Of a stretch of 64,000 nucleotides of DNA, positions 55,187 through 64,000 are shown one piece after another. Origin of the DNA: Gammaproteobacteria bacterium (GTDB taxonomy: Bacteria; Pseudomonadota; Gammaproteobacteria; Xanthomonadales; Rhodanobacteraceae). Numbering within the stretch: position 1 is the stretch's first letter; the number at the start of each line of letters is the position of its first letter. The translations under genes and the position numbers were made by a program. The DNA lies in contig SHNG01000192.1 of NCBI GenBank assembly GCA_004295005.1, positions 1 through 64,000 on the forward strand, read 5' to 3'. The notes under the pieces were generated by a model that saw only the letters and a list, made by a program, of their open reading frames with translations, did no database searches and was not told where the DNA came from.

Positions 55187-58090
55187 GTGCAAAGGTTGGC
55201 CGGGCTACTCCGACCGCACACACCGGTTCGGGCAATGTCGCCCGACGGGTTGGCTTGTGCCGATACCCTGCTTGTCACCCACGATCTCCAGCAACTGGCA
55301 TTGCGCACTGAAGCCCTGGCCCTGGAGAAATTGCCCTGCGTTGGCGCACTCTGCCGCGTAGCCGACCTGGGACCTTTCGGTTCTGCCGTTGCGCGGACGG
55401 CAGAAGCCGAGATCCTCGAGGTTCCGCTGGCCAATGGCCGTGCGCGACTCGAACTCGAGTTTCCCCGCGGCTGTCTTGATGGCCGGGTGATAACGGATGC
55501 CGACTGTGCCTGGATTGATCGGGTCGACCTACGCATGCGCGAATTTCTGGACGCGTGCGAACAACAGGACATCGTGCATACCGCGCTGCGTTCCGAGCAG
55601 TTGCAGAAGGCGCTCTATGCGATTGCAAGCCTTGCGCATTCGCCGCTCGATTTCTCCGACATGTTTGCGCGCATCCACGAGGTTATCCGCAACCTGACCT
55701 ATGCGGAAAACTTCTTCGTGGCGCTGTATGACGATGAGCGCGATGTCATGCGCCTGCCTTACTACGCGGACAGCGAAGATACCGATGGCCAGGATCCGCA
55801 AAAGGAGTTGCACGCGGCTGATTACGTCAACAGCCTCACATTCAGGGTGCTGCATACCGGCCAGGTGCTGTGGGGGGACAGCAACCAATTGCGCGAGCAA
55901 TTGCGCTTGAAGCCCGATCCACGCCTCGGCCCGGAAAGCGTCGACTGGATGGGCATTCCGATGATCGACCGGGAGCAGGTGCTTGGCGCGATCGTCGTGC
56001 AAAGTTACGACCACCGGCATCGCTACAGCGAGCGTGATCGTGATCTCTTGATTTTCGTGGCCCAGCATGTGGTATCCGCGTTGGTACGCAAGCAGGCTCG
56101 CGAGGAGCTCGAACGCGAAGTTCACAAGCGCACACGGGAGCTCGCCGAGGCCAACCGCTCGCTGCGCGAGGAAGTCGAACAGCGCCTGCGGGCACAACAC
56201 CTGCAAGCTGCCTGGTACCGCATTGCCGAACTGGCCAGTGAGCAAACCGGCATCGACGCGTTCTATGCCGGTGTGCATGCCGTGATAGCGGAATTGCTCA
56301 ATGCACACAATTTCTTCATATCCGTGCTCAACGAGGACGGTTCGCGCATTGCATTTCCCTATTTCATTGACGAGCGCGATGAGCGTGCTTGTGAGCCCCG
56401 CCTGCCCGCCAACGGCATGACCGAGTGGGTACTCAACCACAAACGTCCGTTGCTGGCCGCGCAGGCGCAGATAGTCGAGATGATGCAAGCGGGCGAAATG
56501 GTGGTTTTCGGCACCCTACCCCAATGCTGGCTCGGGGTTCCCCTGGTGATTGGCGAACGTGCGCTCGGCGTCATGGCCGTGCAGAGTTACGACGACGAAA
56601 ATGCCTATGGCCCCGAGGAGCAGGAAATCCTCCTGTTCGCCTCATTCCACGTTGCCACCGCGCTTGAACGTCGGCAGTACCAGGAACGCCTGCGACTGTC
56701 CAACATGCGGCTGGAAGTGCGCGTCCAGCAGCGTACCCGCGAGCTCGAAACAGCCAATCGCGACTTGCTGGAACAGATCGGCGTGCGCAAGCTGGCCGAA
56801 TCGCGGCTCACCCACGAAGCACTGCATGACAGCCTCACCGGCCTGCCCAATCGCACCGCCCTGCTACAACGCCTTCACCACGTCCTCAACCGCTTCCGCA
56901 AGGATCCATCCCGGCTGTTTGCCGTGCTGTTCCTCGACCTGGACCGCTTCAAGGTGGTCAACGACTCGGTAGGACACCTGCTCGGCGACGAATTGCTGGT
57001 TGAAGCCGGCAAACGCATTTCCGGATGCGTGCGCGGGCCCGATTCCGTTGCCCGCCTGGGCGGCGACGAATTCACCCTGTTGTTGGAAGACATTGCGAGT
57101 GCGGAAGATGCGAACCGGGTTGCACGTCGCGCCCTGACCGCCCTCGCCGATCCGGTGCGTCTCGGCGACAAGGAAATCTACACCTCGGGCAGCATTGGCA
57201 TCGCCATTGCCAACATGCGCTACACGCTGCCCGAGGAATTGCTGCGTGATGCCGATGTGGCCATGTACCGGGCCAAGGCACGCGGCCGCCAGCGCTTCGA
57301 GATTTTCGACGAGCAATTGCGCCAGGAAGCCCTGCATACCCTGGATATGGAAAGCGACCTGCGACGGGCCATCACCCGCCAGGAGTTCGAGCCGCACCTG
57401 CAACCCATCGTCAGCCTGGTCGATGGCCAGGTGTTGGGCTACGAAGCCCTGCTGCGTTGGCGCCACGCCAAACGCGGGCTGTTGCGTCCGGCGGACTTCC
57501 TCACCGTCGCCGAAGAATCAGGCAATGTCGAACAGATCGACTGGCAACTCTACGAACAGGTGTGCTCTGCAATCTCCAAACTGCATGATCCCGACGCCTA
57601 TGTGAGCATCAACGTCTCCGCGCGCCATTTCCGTTCGCCCAAGCTGGTGCACAACCTGCTTGGCCTGCTCGATGCACACCATGTCCCCACCCGTCGTGTG
57701 CGCATCGAGATCACCGAAGGCGTGCTGCTGGCCGACCCCGAACAGGCGAGTACTACCATGCTGGAGCTGCGCGCCTCCGGGGTACTGACGGTTCTCGATG
57801 ATTTTGGAACCGGATATTCCTCGTTGTCCTACCTGCACCGTTTCCCCTTGCACGCACTGAAGATCGATCGTTCCTTCGTCGCGGAACTGAATGCCGACCT
57901 GAGCGGCAGTTGCGCCGCCGTGATCCGCGCCATTCGTGCGCTGGCCGGTTCGTTGGGCATGGAAGTCATCGCGGAAGGCATCGAGACGCCGGTGCAATGC
58001 GAAGCGCTGCTGCGCCTCGAATGCATGATCGGCCAGGGTTTCCTGTTCGACCAACCACGGCCGGTTCCCGAGCTGATCTACGCGAGCTGA
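55187..58090 (+). CDS. GAF-GAF-GGDEF-EAL cyclic-di-GMP protein
   Basis: A 967-residue cytoplasmic sensor and signalling enzyme. After an N-terminal region of about 140 residues come a GAF domain (about 145-305), a coiled coil (EREVHKRTRELAEANRSL), a second GAF (about 340-500), another coiled coil (VQQRTRELETANRDLL), a GGDEF domain (RLGGDEFTLLL, intact) and an EAL domain (YEALLRW, intact, with DDFGTGYSSL). Both enzymatic activities could be present; often one dominates. The GTG start at 55187 is 6-7 nt after AGGGGGA. It is monocistronic. Confidence 0.93.
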   Translation: MQRLAGLLRPHTPVRAMSPDGLACADTLLVTHDLQQLALRTEALALEKLPCVGALCRVADLGPFGSAVARTAEAEILEVPLANGRARLELEFPRGCLDGRVITDADCAWIDRVDLRMREFLDACEQQDIVHTALRSEQLQKALYAIASLAHSPLDFSDMFARIHEVIRNLTYAENFFVALYDDERDVMRLPYYADSEDTDGQDPQKELHAADYVNSLTFRVLHTGQVLWGDSNQLREQLRLKPDPRLGPESVDWMGIPMIDREQVLGAIVVQSYDHRHRYSERDRDLLIFVAQHVVSALVRKQAREELEREVHKRTRELAEANRSLREEVEQRLRAQHLQAAWYRIAELASEQTGIDAFYAGVHAVIAELLNAHNFFISVLNEDGSRIAFPYFIDERDERACEPRLPANGMTEWVLNHKRPLLAAQAQIVEMMQAGEMVVFGTLPQCWLGVPLVIGERALGVMAVQSYDDENAYGPEEQEILLFASFHVATALERRQYQERLRLSNMRLEVRVQQRTRELETANRDLLEQIGVRKLAESRLTHEALHDSLTGLPNRTALLQRLHHVLNRFRKDPSRLFAVLFLDLDRFKVVNDSVGHLLGDELLVEAGKRISGCVRGPDSVARLGGDEFTLLLEDIASAEDANRVARRALTALADPVRLGDKEIYTSGSIGIAIANMRYTLPEELLRDADVAMYRAKARGRQRFEIFDEQLRQEALHTLDMESDLRRAITRQEFEPHLQPIVSLVDGQVLGYEALLRWRHAKRGLLRPADFLTVAEESGNVEQIDWQLYEQVCSAISKLHDPDAYVSINVSARHFRSPKLVHNLLGLLDAHHVPTRRVRIEITEGVLLADPEQASTTMLELRASGVLTVLDDFGTGYSSLSYLHRFPLHALKIDRSFVAELNADLSGSCAAVIRAIRALAGSLGMEVIAEGIETPVQCEALLRLECMIGQGFLFDQPRPVPELIYAS

Positions 58091-58140
58091 GCCACGAGGC
58101 AAGCCATCGGCGGATCGTGTTGAAGCGGCCCACAAGGACG

Positions 58141-58330
58141 ACAGCCGAGCAAGCTCGGCTCTACCCAAGCGTCGTGTTTCGCGCAATGCGGAGATCGCTC
58201 CGCTTGTCGCTGCCAGGAGCCTACAGCCGAGCAAGCTCGGCTCTACCAAAGCGTCGTGTTTCGCGCAATGCGGAGATCGCTCCGCTTGTCGCTGCCAGGA
58301 GCCTACAGCCGAGCAAGCTCGGCTCTACCA
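58141..58330. repeat. 82-bp tandem repeat containing the GAGCAAGCTC palindrome
   Basis: CAGCCGAGCAAGCTCGGCTC occurs at 58142, 58224 and 58306, and the 82-bp units between are almost identical. The palindrome is shared with 47281-47375. It lies between the GGDEF-EAL and trmH-type genes. Confidence 0.88.
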
Positions 58331-58351
58331 AAGCCTCACGATTGCGCGTAA

Positions 58352-59239
58352 TCAATGACGCGTCTGGCGCCAGTACTCGGCCAGCAACACGGCAGCGCTG
58401 GCGGCAATGTTGAGGCTCTCGACGCGGCCGCTGCCGGGAATGCTCAGGCGCTGCGTTGCCGCAGCAATCAGTTCCCGGCTCATGCCTTCGCCTTCCGCGC
58501 CGAAAACCAGCACGCTGCGCGCCGCGAGGCGCGATGCATACAGGTTGGCTGCGCCCGCCGGAACCGTTGCAACAACATCGAAATCGGCATCACGCAACGC
58601 CTGCAACGCGGCGTGCACATCGTCAACCCGCGCCATGGGCACGAACTCCGCTCCCCCTTCCGCGACGCGCGCTGCCGCACCGGAAAGATCCAGCGGGGAG
58701 CTGGTCGGCACGATGACTCCGGCCACTTCGAAATGCGCGGCACTGCGCAGCAGTGCGCCGAGATTGTGCGGATTGCCGACGCCATCCAGCCAGATCAGCA
58801 AGGCCGGCGCAGGCGCCGGTGGCAAGCCGGCAAGCAGATCGGCCAGCGCCTTTGCTGGATGACGCAACATCTCGAAACACACGCCTTCGTGGTGGCGCGA
58901 GCCGGTCAGCTTGTCGAGGTCCATGGTTTCCACAACGCGGTATCCGAGCCGATGCTTCACGCACCAGGCCAGAACCGGCTTGAGGTCCGCCACGCGCGCT
59001 TCGCTCAGATAGACCTTGCGCAAATCCTGTGGTCGATTGGCAAATGCGGCGCGGCAGGCATTGAGTCCATACAAACGCAGCTCGCCACTGGGTCGCACCG
59101 GCTTGCGCTCGCCAGGCGGTTGCGTGGCTTGCGCGGAATGCTCACGCAATGGCCTGCTCGCGGATTGTTTCCATGGCGAGCCCACCATCGGCTTGCGGTT
59201 CTTGCGTGGGGTGTCAGTCACGAGCGTTGGCCGTCGCAT
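58352..59239 (-). CDS. TrmH/SpoU-family RNA 2'-O-methyltransferase
   Basis: A 295-residue knotted SPOUT methyltransferase. A disordered basic N-terminus of about 50 residues precedes the substrate-binding domain (LYGLNACRAAF) and the three SpoU motifs: GNPHNLGALLRSA, LVFGAEGEGMSREL and IPGSGRVESLNIAASAAV. It could modify 23S rRNA (RlmB-like) or a tRNA; the sequence does not decide. It lies 12 bp after the RND gene on the same strand. Confidence 0.92.
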   Translation of the reverse strand: MRRPTLVTDTPRKNRKPMVGSPWKQSASRPLREHSAQATQPPGERKPVRPSGELRLYGLNACRAAFANRPQDLRKVYLSEARVADLKPVLAWCVKHRLGYRVVETMDLDKLTGSRHHEGVCFEMLRHPAKALADLLAGLPPAPAPALLIWLDGVGNPHNLGALLRSAAHFEVAGVIVPTSSPLDLSGAAARVAEGGAEFVPMARVDDVHAALQALRDADFDVVATVPAGAANLYASRLAARSVLVFGAEGEGMSRELIAAATQRLSIPGSGRVESLNIAASAAVLLAEYWRQTRH

Positions 59240-59251
59240 TGCACATGTTGA

Positions 59252-62200
59252 TCATGCGTGCCCACCCACAGGCGGCGTTTCGGCTTCCAGCGTTTCGATC
59301 CTGTGCGCCAGGGCCTCCGGCGAACGCGTGAATGGAGCAAGCAAGGCGTAAAAGGAGGGCACCACGAACAGCGAAAGAATGGTCGAGAAGGCCACGCCGA
59401 ATATCACCACCACGCCAATGGCCGCGCGGCTTGCCGAACCAGGGCCACCGGCAACCACCAGCGGCACCGCACCGGCAATGGTGGCCACCGAGGTCATCAG
59501 GATCGGTCGCAAGCGAACCGCTGCTGCTTCGGCAATGGCTTCACGGACACTCCTGCCCTGGTCGCGCAACTGGTTGGCAAATTCCACGATGAGGATGCCG
59601 TTCTTGGCCGCGAGGCCAATCAACATGACGATGCCGATCTGACTGAACAGGTTCAGTGTATTGCCGGTCAACCACAAGCCAATCAAGGCACCCAAAACCG
59701 CCAGCGGCACGGTCAGCATGATCACGAACGGGTGCACGAAACTCTCGAACTGTGCGGCCAGCACCAGATACACCACCAACAAGGCCAGGGCGAAGGTGAA
59801 AACCACCGCACCACCCGCTTTCAGGTACTCGCGGGACTCATCCTTGTAGTCAAGTTGTGCATAGGGCGGAAGTTCTTCCTCGGCCACCTGCTGCACCCAG
59901 GCCAATGCTTCGCCAAGCGTGTATCCCGGCGCCAGGCTGGCAGAAATGGTAATGCCGCGGAGTCGATTGAAGCGGTTGTATCGACCCGGTTCGGCAAGCT
60001 CGCTGAGGCTGACGAGATTGGCCAGCGGAATCAGCTCGCCGCTGCTGCTGGAACGCACGTACAGGTTGTCGAGGTCGGCCGGTTCCGCGCGATCGCCGCG
60101 CTGTGCCTGCATGATGACGTCATACTCCTCGCCGCCATCGACATAGGTGGTGACGCGGCGCCCGCCCATCATGGTTTCCAGGGTGCGACCGATTTCCTGT
60201 GCCGACACGCCAAGGTCCGCGGCACGCACATGGTCGATGTTGATGCGCATCTGTGGCTGGGTTTCCTTGTAGTCGGAATCCGCGCCGATCAAGCCGGGAT
60301 TCTCGTCCATGCGCTTGAGCATGCGATCGCGCCACTGCGCAATCTCCTCGTAGTCCGGTCCGCCCAACACCACGCTCAACGGCTGCCCACCACCACGGAC
60401 CAGGCCGGTCCGGTAGGAGGCAAAGGCGCGCACGCCGGTCAGGGTATTGAGTTCCTTGCGCAGGCTTTCGGTCACCTCGGGCGTGGACTGCTTGCGCTCG
60501 GTCCAGTCCTTCAGAAACACGGTGATGCGGCCGGTGTGCATTTCCTGGCTGGCACCCCAACTGCCGGGAACGCGCGAATTGATGCGCTCGATCGGGCCGC
60601 CCTCGCCGATCAAGCCCATGAACTTCTGCTCGACCTGCTGCATCTGGCCGACCGTGTAGTCGTAACCGGCACCTTCCGGCCCCGTCACGGAGACATGGAA
60701 CACGCCACGATCTTCGGTGGGAGCCAACTCTGCCGGCACAAGCTTGAACAGCATCGCGCTCAGGCCCAGTGCCGCCAGCATCAGCAAGCCAAACACGACC
60801 GGCTTGCCACTGCTGCGTTCGACGCTGCGCCGGTAGCTTGCGGTCAGGCGTTCGAGGCGCTCATGCACAAAAGCGTTGAAACCCCTTTTCTCCACATGCG
60901 CACGCACCAGCTTGGAAGCCATCATCGGGGTCAGGGTCAAGGCCACGAATGCCGACAACGCAATGGCACTGGCCAGGGTGACCGACAGCTCGCGGAACAG
61001 GCGGCCGGTATTGCCTTCCATGAAACCGATGGGCAGGAACACGGCAACCAGCACCGCCGTGGTTGAAATCACCGCAAAGGCAACCTGGCGCGTGCCCCGC
61101 TGCGCTGCCACCAGCGAAGGCTCGCCAAGGTCCGCGCGGCGCTGGATGTTTTCCAGAACCACGATGGCATCATCAACCACCAGGCCAATGCACAGCACCA
61201 GCGCCAGCAAGGTCAGCAGGTTGATCGAATAGCCAAAGGCATACAGGCCGATGAACGCGGCGATCAGACACACCGGTACGGTGACCGCCGGGATCAAGGC
61301 TGAGCGCACGCTGCCGAGGAACAGGAAGATCACGATGATGACCAGCGCGCAGCCTTCGATCAGGGTTGCATACACTCGCTCCACCGCGGACTCGATGAAC
61401 AAGGTGGAGTCGTAGGCAACGAAGATCTGCGTGCCCGCCGGCAAGGACTGTTGCACACGCAGCGCTTCGGCGCGCGCCGCACGCGCCACGTCGAGACTGT
61501 TTGCGGTGGAGGTCTTGACGATGCCGAGTCCAACATTCTGCTGGCCATTGCTGCGCAGATAGGAGCGACGCTCCTCGGCGGCACGCTCGACCCTGGCCAC
61601 ATCGCCCAGGCGAACCACATAGCCATCGGCGCCCTTGGTCAGCGCCAACTTTGCGAAATCCCCGGCCTGGCGATAGCTGCGCTGCACGCGCAGGGTGAAA
61701 TCGCGATTGGCGGATTCAATGCGTCCGGCCGGCAGTTCCACGTTTTCCCGACGCAGCGCGGCTTCCACGTCGGAAACCGCCAGGCCGCGCGCGGCCAGCG
61801 CTTCGCGATCCAGCCAGATGCGCATGGCATAGCGCTGGTCACCACCGACGATGACGCGTGCCACGCCCTCAATCGCGGAGAGGCGGTCGGAAACATAGCG
61901 GTTCGCATAGTCGCTGAGCTCCAGCGCATCCATGTTGTCGGAGCGCATGTTGAGCCAGAGGATGGCATCCGAATCGCTCTCGACCTTGGACACTTCCGGC
62001 GGATCGGCTTCTTCCGGCAAGCGGCCCTGTACCCGGCTGACCGCATCACGCACGTCGTTGGTTGCCGCTTCGATGTCGCGACTGAGCTTGAACTCCATGG
62101 AGACATCCGCGCTGCCGTTGCGGCTGCTCGACTGCACGATGTCCACACCTTCGATGCCGGCCAGCGCATCTTCCAGGACCTGGGTGATGCGCGTTTCAAC

Positions 62201-62374
62201 CACGGCTGCCGAAGCACCCGGATAGTCGACGCTCACCGAGACGATGGGCGGGTCGATGGCCGGCAGTTCGCGCAAGGTCAGGCGGGTGAACGACATCACC
62301 CCGAGCACGACCAGCAGCAGGCTGATGACGGTGGCTAGAACCGGTCGGCGTACCGAGATGTCGGAAAGATTCAT
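59252..62374 (-). CDS. RND efflux permease (AcrB/MexF/MdtB family)
   Basis: A 1040-residue inner-membrane proton antiporter subunit with 12 helices and two large periplasmic loops. The start MNLSDISVRRPVLATVIS, the helix 4 residues GLVVDDAIVVLEN and the repeated FVALTLTPMMASK pattern are family features. It exports hydrophobic compounds through a tripartite complex. The start overlaps the adaptor stop by 4 nt. It resembles the MdtBC/heavy-metal-independent multidrug branch; substrates are unknown. Confidence 0.95.
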   Translation of the reverse strand: MNLSDISVRRPVLATVISLLLVVLGVMSFTRLTLRELPAIDPPIVSVSVDYPGASAAVVETRITQVLEDALAGIEGVDIVQSSSRNGSADVSMEFKLSRDIEAATNDVRDAVSRVQGRLPEEADPPEVSKVESDSDAILWLNMRSDNMDALELSDYANRYVSDRLSAIEGVARVIVGGDQRYAMRIWLDREALAARGLAVSDVEAALRRENVELPAGRIESANRDFTLRVQRSYRQAGDFAKLALTKGADGYVVRLGDVARVERAAEERRSYLRSNGQQNVGLGIVKTSTANSLDVARAARAEALRVQQSLPAGTQIFVAYDSTLFIESAVERVYATLIEGCALVIIVIFLFLGSVRSALIPAVTVPVCLIAAFIGLYAFGYSINLLTLLALVLCIGLVVDDAIVVLENIQRRADLGEPSLVAAQRGTRQVAFAVISTTAVLVAVFLPIGFMEGNTGRLFRELSVTLASAIALSAFVALTLTPMMASKLVRAHVEKRGFNAFVHERLERLTASYRRSVERSSGKPVVFGLLMLAALGLSAMLFKLVPAELAPTEDRGVFHVSVTGPEGAGYDYTVGQMQQVEQKFMGLIGEGGPIERINSRVPGSWGASQEMHTGRITVFLKDWTERKQSTPEVTESLRKELNTLTGVRAFASYRTGLVRGGGQPLSVVLGGPDYEEIAQWRDRMLKRMDENPGLIGADSDYKETQPQMRINIDHVRAADLGVSAQEIGRTLETMMGGRRVTTYVDGGEEYDVIMQAQRGDRAEPADLDNLYVRSSSSGELIPLANLVSLSELAEPGRYNRFNRLRGITISASLAPGYTLGEALAWVQQVAEEELPPYAQLDYKDESREYLKAGGAVVFTFALALLVVYLVLAAQFESFVHPFVIMLTVPLAVLGALIGLWLTGNTLNLFSQIGIVMLIGLAAKNGILIVEFANQLRDQGRSVREAIAEAAAVRLRPILMTSVATIAGAVPLVVAGGPGSASRAAIGVVVIFGVAFSTILSLFVVPSFYALLAPFTRSPEALAHRIETLEAETPPVGGHA

Positions 62375-63426
62375 GGCGAAGGCGCCGGCTTGGGAGTGGC
62401 GTCGCTGATGAGTGAACCGTCGCGCAGCTTGACCGTGCCGTCGATGACGATGCGATCACCGGCTGCAAGTCCGGCCAGGATTTCGACCTTGCCTTGCTGA
62501 CGTGCCCCGATTTCGACCTTGGTGCGCGAAACCTTGTTCCCTTCCTGCACCCGGTAAACAAACGCTCCGGTTCCGACCTGTTCCACGGCGATTTCCGGAA
62601 TTCCCAGCACCTCGCGCGCCGGTTGCAGCAACTTCACCGTCATCAGCATGCCGGCGCGCAGGGCGTGGTCGGCATTTGGCATCTCGGCACGCACGAGAAA
62701 AGAGCGCGTCAAGGCATCGACCCGCGAATCCACCGACATGACCGTGCCCTCGAAGCTGCGATCGGGATAGGCCGCCGTGGCCACGACGATGGCCAGCCCC
62801 GTTCGGACCGCCGCGAGATAGCGCTCGGCCAGGGAAAAATCGAGTTTGACCGTATCGATATCGTCCAGGGTTGTAATCACCGTCCCCGGCGTGACCAGCG
62901 CACCCACACTGACCTGGCGCAGGCCCAACACCCCGGAGAACGGTGCCGTCACCACGCGATCAGCCAGTTGTGCACGCAGCACCGCAACCCTGGCCTGCGC
63001 GGAATCGTGGGTGGCGCGCGCGGTGTCGGCCACCTGCTTGGATACCGTGCCCTGCTTGACCAGGTCGTTGTTGCGCGACATCAAGCGCTCGGCATCCTTG
63101 AAGGTGGCCTGGGCTTCGGCCAGCGCTGCCACCTGCTGACCCGAAGTCAATTCAACCAGCACATCGCCGGCATCCACATGCTGGCCATCCTGGAAATTGA
63201 TCTTGCGCACGGTGTCGGAAATCTTCGCGGTCAAGGTGATCGACTCGCGCGCCTTGGTGGTGCCCACCGCCTCGATGGTGTCGACCCACTGCATGGGTTC
63301 GACCAGGGCCGTCGTCACCGGGATGGCAGGCGCGCTCACCCTGCCGCGTTCGGCTGGCTCTTTCGAAGTACAGGCGGCCAGCACGAGGCTGGCGCTTGCG
63401 ATCAGGATGAATGGGCGTTTTTGCAT
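62371..63426 (-). CDS. RND periplasmic adaptor lipoprotein
   Basis: A 351-residue membrane fusion protein. The lipobox LVLAAC near the N-terminus makes it a lipoprotein. Lipoyl halves, a short coiled-coil hairpin (AEAQATFKDAERLMSRNNDLVKQ) and a beta-barrel (DFSLAERYLAAV) follow. It partners the overlapping RND permease; no outer-membrane factor is present. The start at 63426 is fixed by the lipoprotein signal. Confidence 0.93.
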   Translation of the reverse strand: MQKRPFILIASASLVLAACTSKEPAERGRVSAPAIPVTTALVEPMQWVDTIEAVGTTKARESITLTAKISDTVRKINFQDGQHVDAGDVLVELTSGQQVAALAEAQATFKDAERLMSRNNDLVKQGTVSKQVADTARATHDSAQARVAVLRAQLADRVVTAPFSGVLGLRQVSVGALVTPGTVITTLDDIDTVKLDFSLAERYLAAVRTGLAIVVATAAYPDRSFEGTVMSVDSRVDALTRSFLVRAEMPNADHALRAGMLMTVKLLQPAREVLGIPEIAVEQVGTGAFVYRVQEGNKVSRTKVEIGARQQGKVEILAGLAAGDRIVIDGTVKLRDGSLISDATPKPAPSP

Positions 63427-63525
63427 GTTCTGGACACTACCACGAGTCGAATTTCGGATTTGCCGGCGCGCGCAAGGGCTGCGCGAGGCACGGTTAAGGC
63501 AATGCTGACCAAGCCTGCTTCGCTC

Positions 63526-63610
63526 GTCGTTCCCGCGAAGGCGGGAACCCAGTGCCTTGGCTGTTGAATCCCTTGAAGGCGCTGGATCCACGCTCGCGCG
63601 ACGATGACAG
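63526..63610. repeat. REP-type element
   Basis: It begins GTCGTTCCCGCGAAGGCGGG and ends near CGACGATGACAGC, in the family of the 20393-20484 and 28945-29437 elements. Confidence 0.75.
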
Positions 63611-63683
63611 CAATGAATCAGCGATGAGAGGTTCAAGGTTCCGCGACTGGGCTTTCTGGGGAAACTCTGGACAAGTAGGGGAC

Positions 63684-63753
63684 TCATTCGTCGCGAGCAA
63701 GCCCGCTCCCACGATTGCTTGATTTTGTCGGAGCGAGCTTGCTCGCGCCAATA
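63684..63753. repeat. Inverted REP pair
   Basis: GTCGCGAGCAAGCCCGCTCC and GGAGCGAGCTTGCTCGCGCC face each other around a 20-nt spacer. Confidence 0.75.
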
Positions 63754-63940
63754 CTTGTCCAGACCTTTCCTAGGGCGGCGCCACCCGCGCGACGAGGCGT
63801 GCGAAACAGGGTTGGCAAGGGTAACGCAAGGCGGGGTGCCGGGCTAATCGGCCAGAAGTCACTGCCGGGAGCTCGGTCCGTTCGCCAAAACGTCGCCAAT
63901 CCAGCTTGGAAACGCCGATCCGCTGGACGATCATGAAGCC

Positions 63941-64000
63941 ATGCAGATCACGATTGTCCAAACAGACATCACCGGCATACGGGTCGACGCCATCGTCAAT
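63941..64000 (+). CDS. Macro-domain protein, truncated by the window end
   Basis: The first 20 codons, MQITIVQTDITGIRVDAIVN, match the start of macro-domain O-acetyl-ADP-ribose deacetylases, where the adenosine-binding GDIT-type loop (here TDITG) and DAIVNAAN follow. The rest lies beyond the window. Assignment rests on this short segment only. Confidence 0.7.
   Translation, partial: MQITIVQTDITGIRVDAIVN

Larger units (their letters stand above)
63427..63940. other. Intergenic region with two REP-type elements
   Basis: 514 bp upstream of the RND operon. It holds a GTCGTTCCCGCGAAGGCGGG-type element (63526-63610) and a paired GAGCAAGC/GCTTGCTC element (63684-63753). No gene is apparent. Confidence 0.7.

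Noticed and set aside
59258..61066. Open frame of 602 codons antisense to the RND permease
   Set aside because: Shadow of the RND gene with low-complexity His/Gln content.

Overview
The window is one contiguous piece of a high-GC bacterial chromosome with about 50 protein genes, one tRNA and several families of short palindromic repeats. Protein similarity by eye (DUF3228, TrmH/SpoU, ThiS-ThiG-TrmB, RimK, a DUF6600/FecR protein, BlaI-BlaR1) points to a gammaproteobacterium of the Xanthomonadales/Lysobacterales, probably near Rhodanobacteraceae. This is a judgement from recognised sequences, not from a search.

Layout. 0-5.3 kb: a membrane protein, a stand-alone ERCC4-fold nuclease, a DUF3228 protein and a large secreted zinc metalloprotease. 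5.4-11.9 kb: a P-type ATPase overlapping an MBL-fold RNase-like hydrolase, a PLP decarboxylase and a small Cys-rich protein. 12-28 kb is the most unusual region. It holds a pentaheme cytochrome c with EF-hand-like and IPTL-CTERM-like ends. Next is a tightly coupled operon (transcribed right to left from 23982 to 14119) with a B-family heme-copper oxidase subunit I and II, a 51-residue membrane peptide, heme O synthase, a SCO protein, a cytochrome b fused to a ferredoxin and an MvhD domain, an unknown membrane-anchored protein, a second divergent heme-copper subunit I, and a cytochrome b fused to a ferredoxin-NAD(P) reductase. Heme A synthase, a second SCO protein and a DUF420 (CtaM-like) assembly protein follow on the right. 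Both heme-copper subunits lack the active-site tyrosine of oxygen reductases, so the cluster is best read as one or two non-canonical nitric oxide reductases (eNOR/gNOR-like), an inference that needs phylogeny and biochemistry.

Six 14-bp palindromes of the TTGAC-N4-GTCAA / TTGAT-N4-ATCAA type lie upstream of genes between 5 and 28 kb. They suggest that this region is one anaerobiosis- or NO-responsive FNR/Dnr-type regulon. No regulator of that family is encoded in the window.

28-36 kb: metF with a palindromic operator over its promoter, a 135-bp tandem REP array, asnB preceded by what looks like an asparagine-codon attenuator, ilvE, a two-component system and rimK. 36-46 kb: tRNA-Gly(CCC), a FecR/DUF6600 protein, thiSG-trmB, an SLC13 transporter, a BlaI/BlaR1-TonB pair, a Rieske protein and a small membrane protein. 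46-64 kb: an EamA exporter, a MacB-like ABC export operon, an FAH hydrolase, MscL, an M28 peptidase, a GAF-GAF-GGDEF-EAL protein, a TrmH methyltransferase, an RND efflux pair and the first 20 codons of a macro-domain protein.

Several loci show recent small-scale rearrangement. A REP element is inserted in frame at the start of the first SCO gene. A 1.5-kb segment with a secreted-protein gene is inserted between ctaA and the second SCO gene, flanked by a 65-bp direct repeat. Tandem repeats of 25, 82 and 135 bp occur in intergenic DNA.
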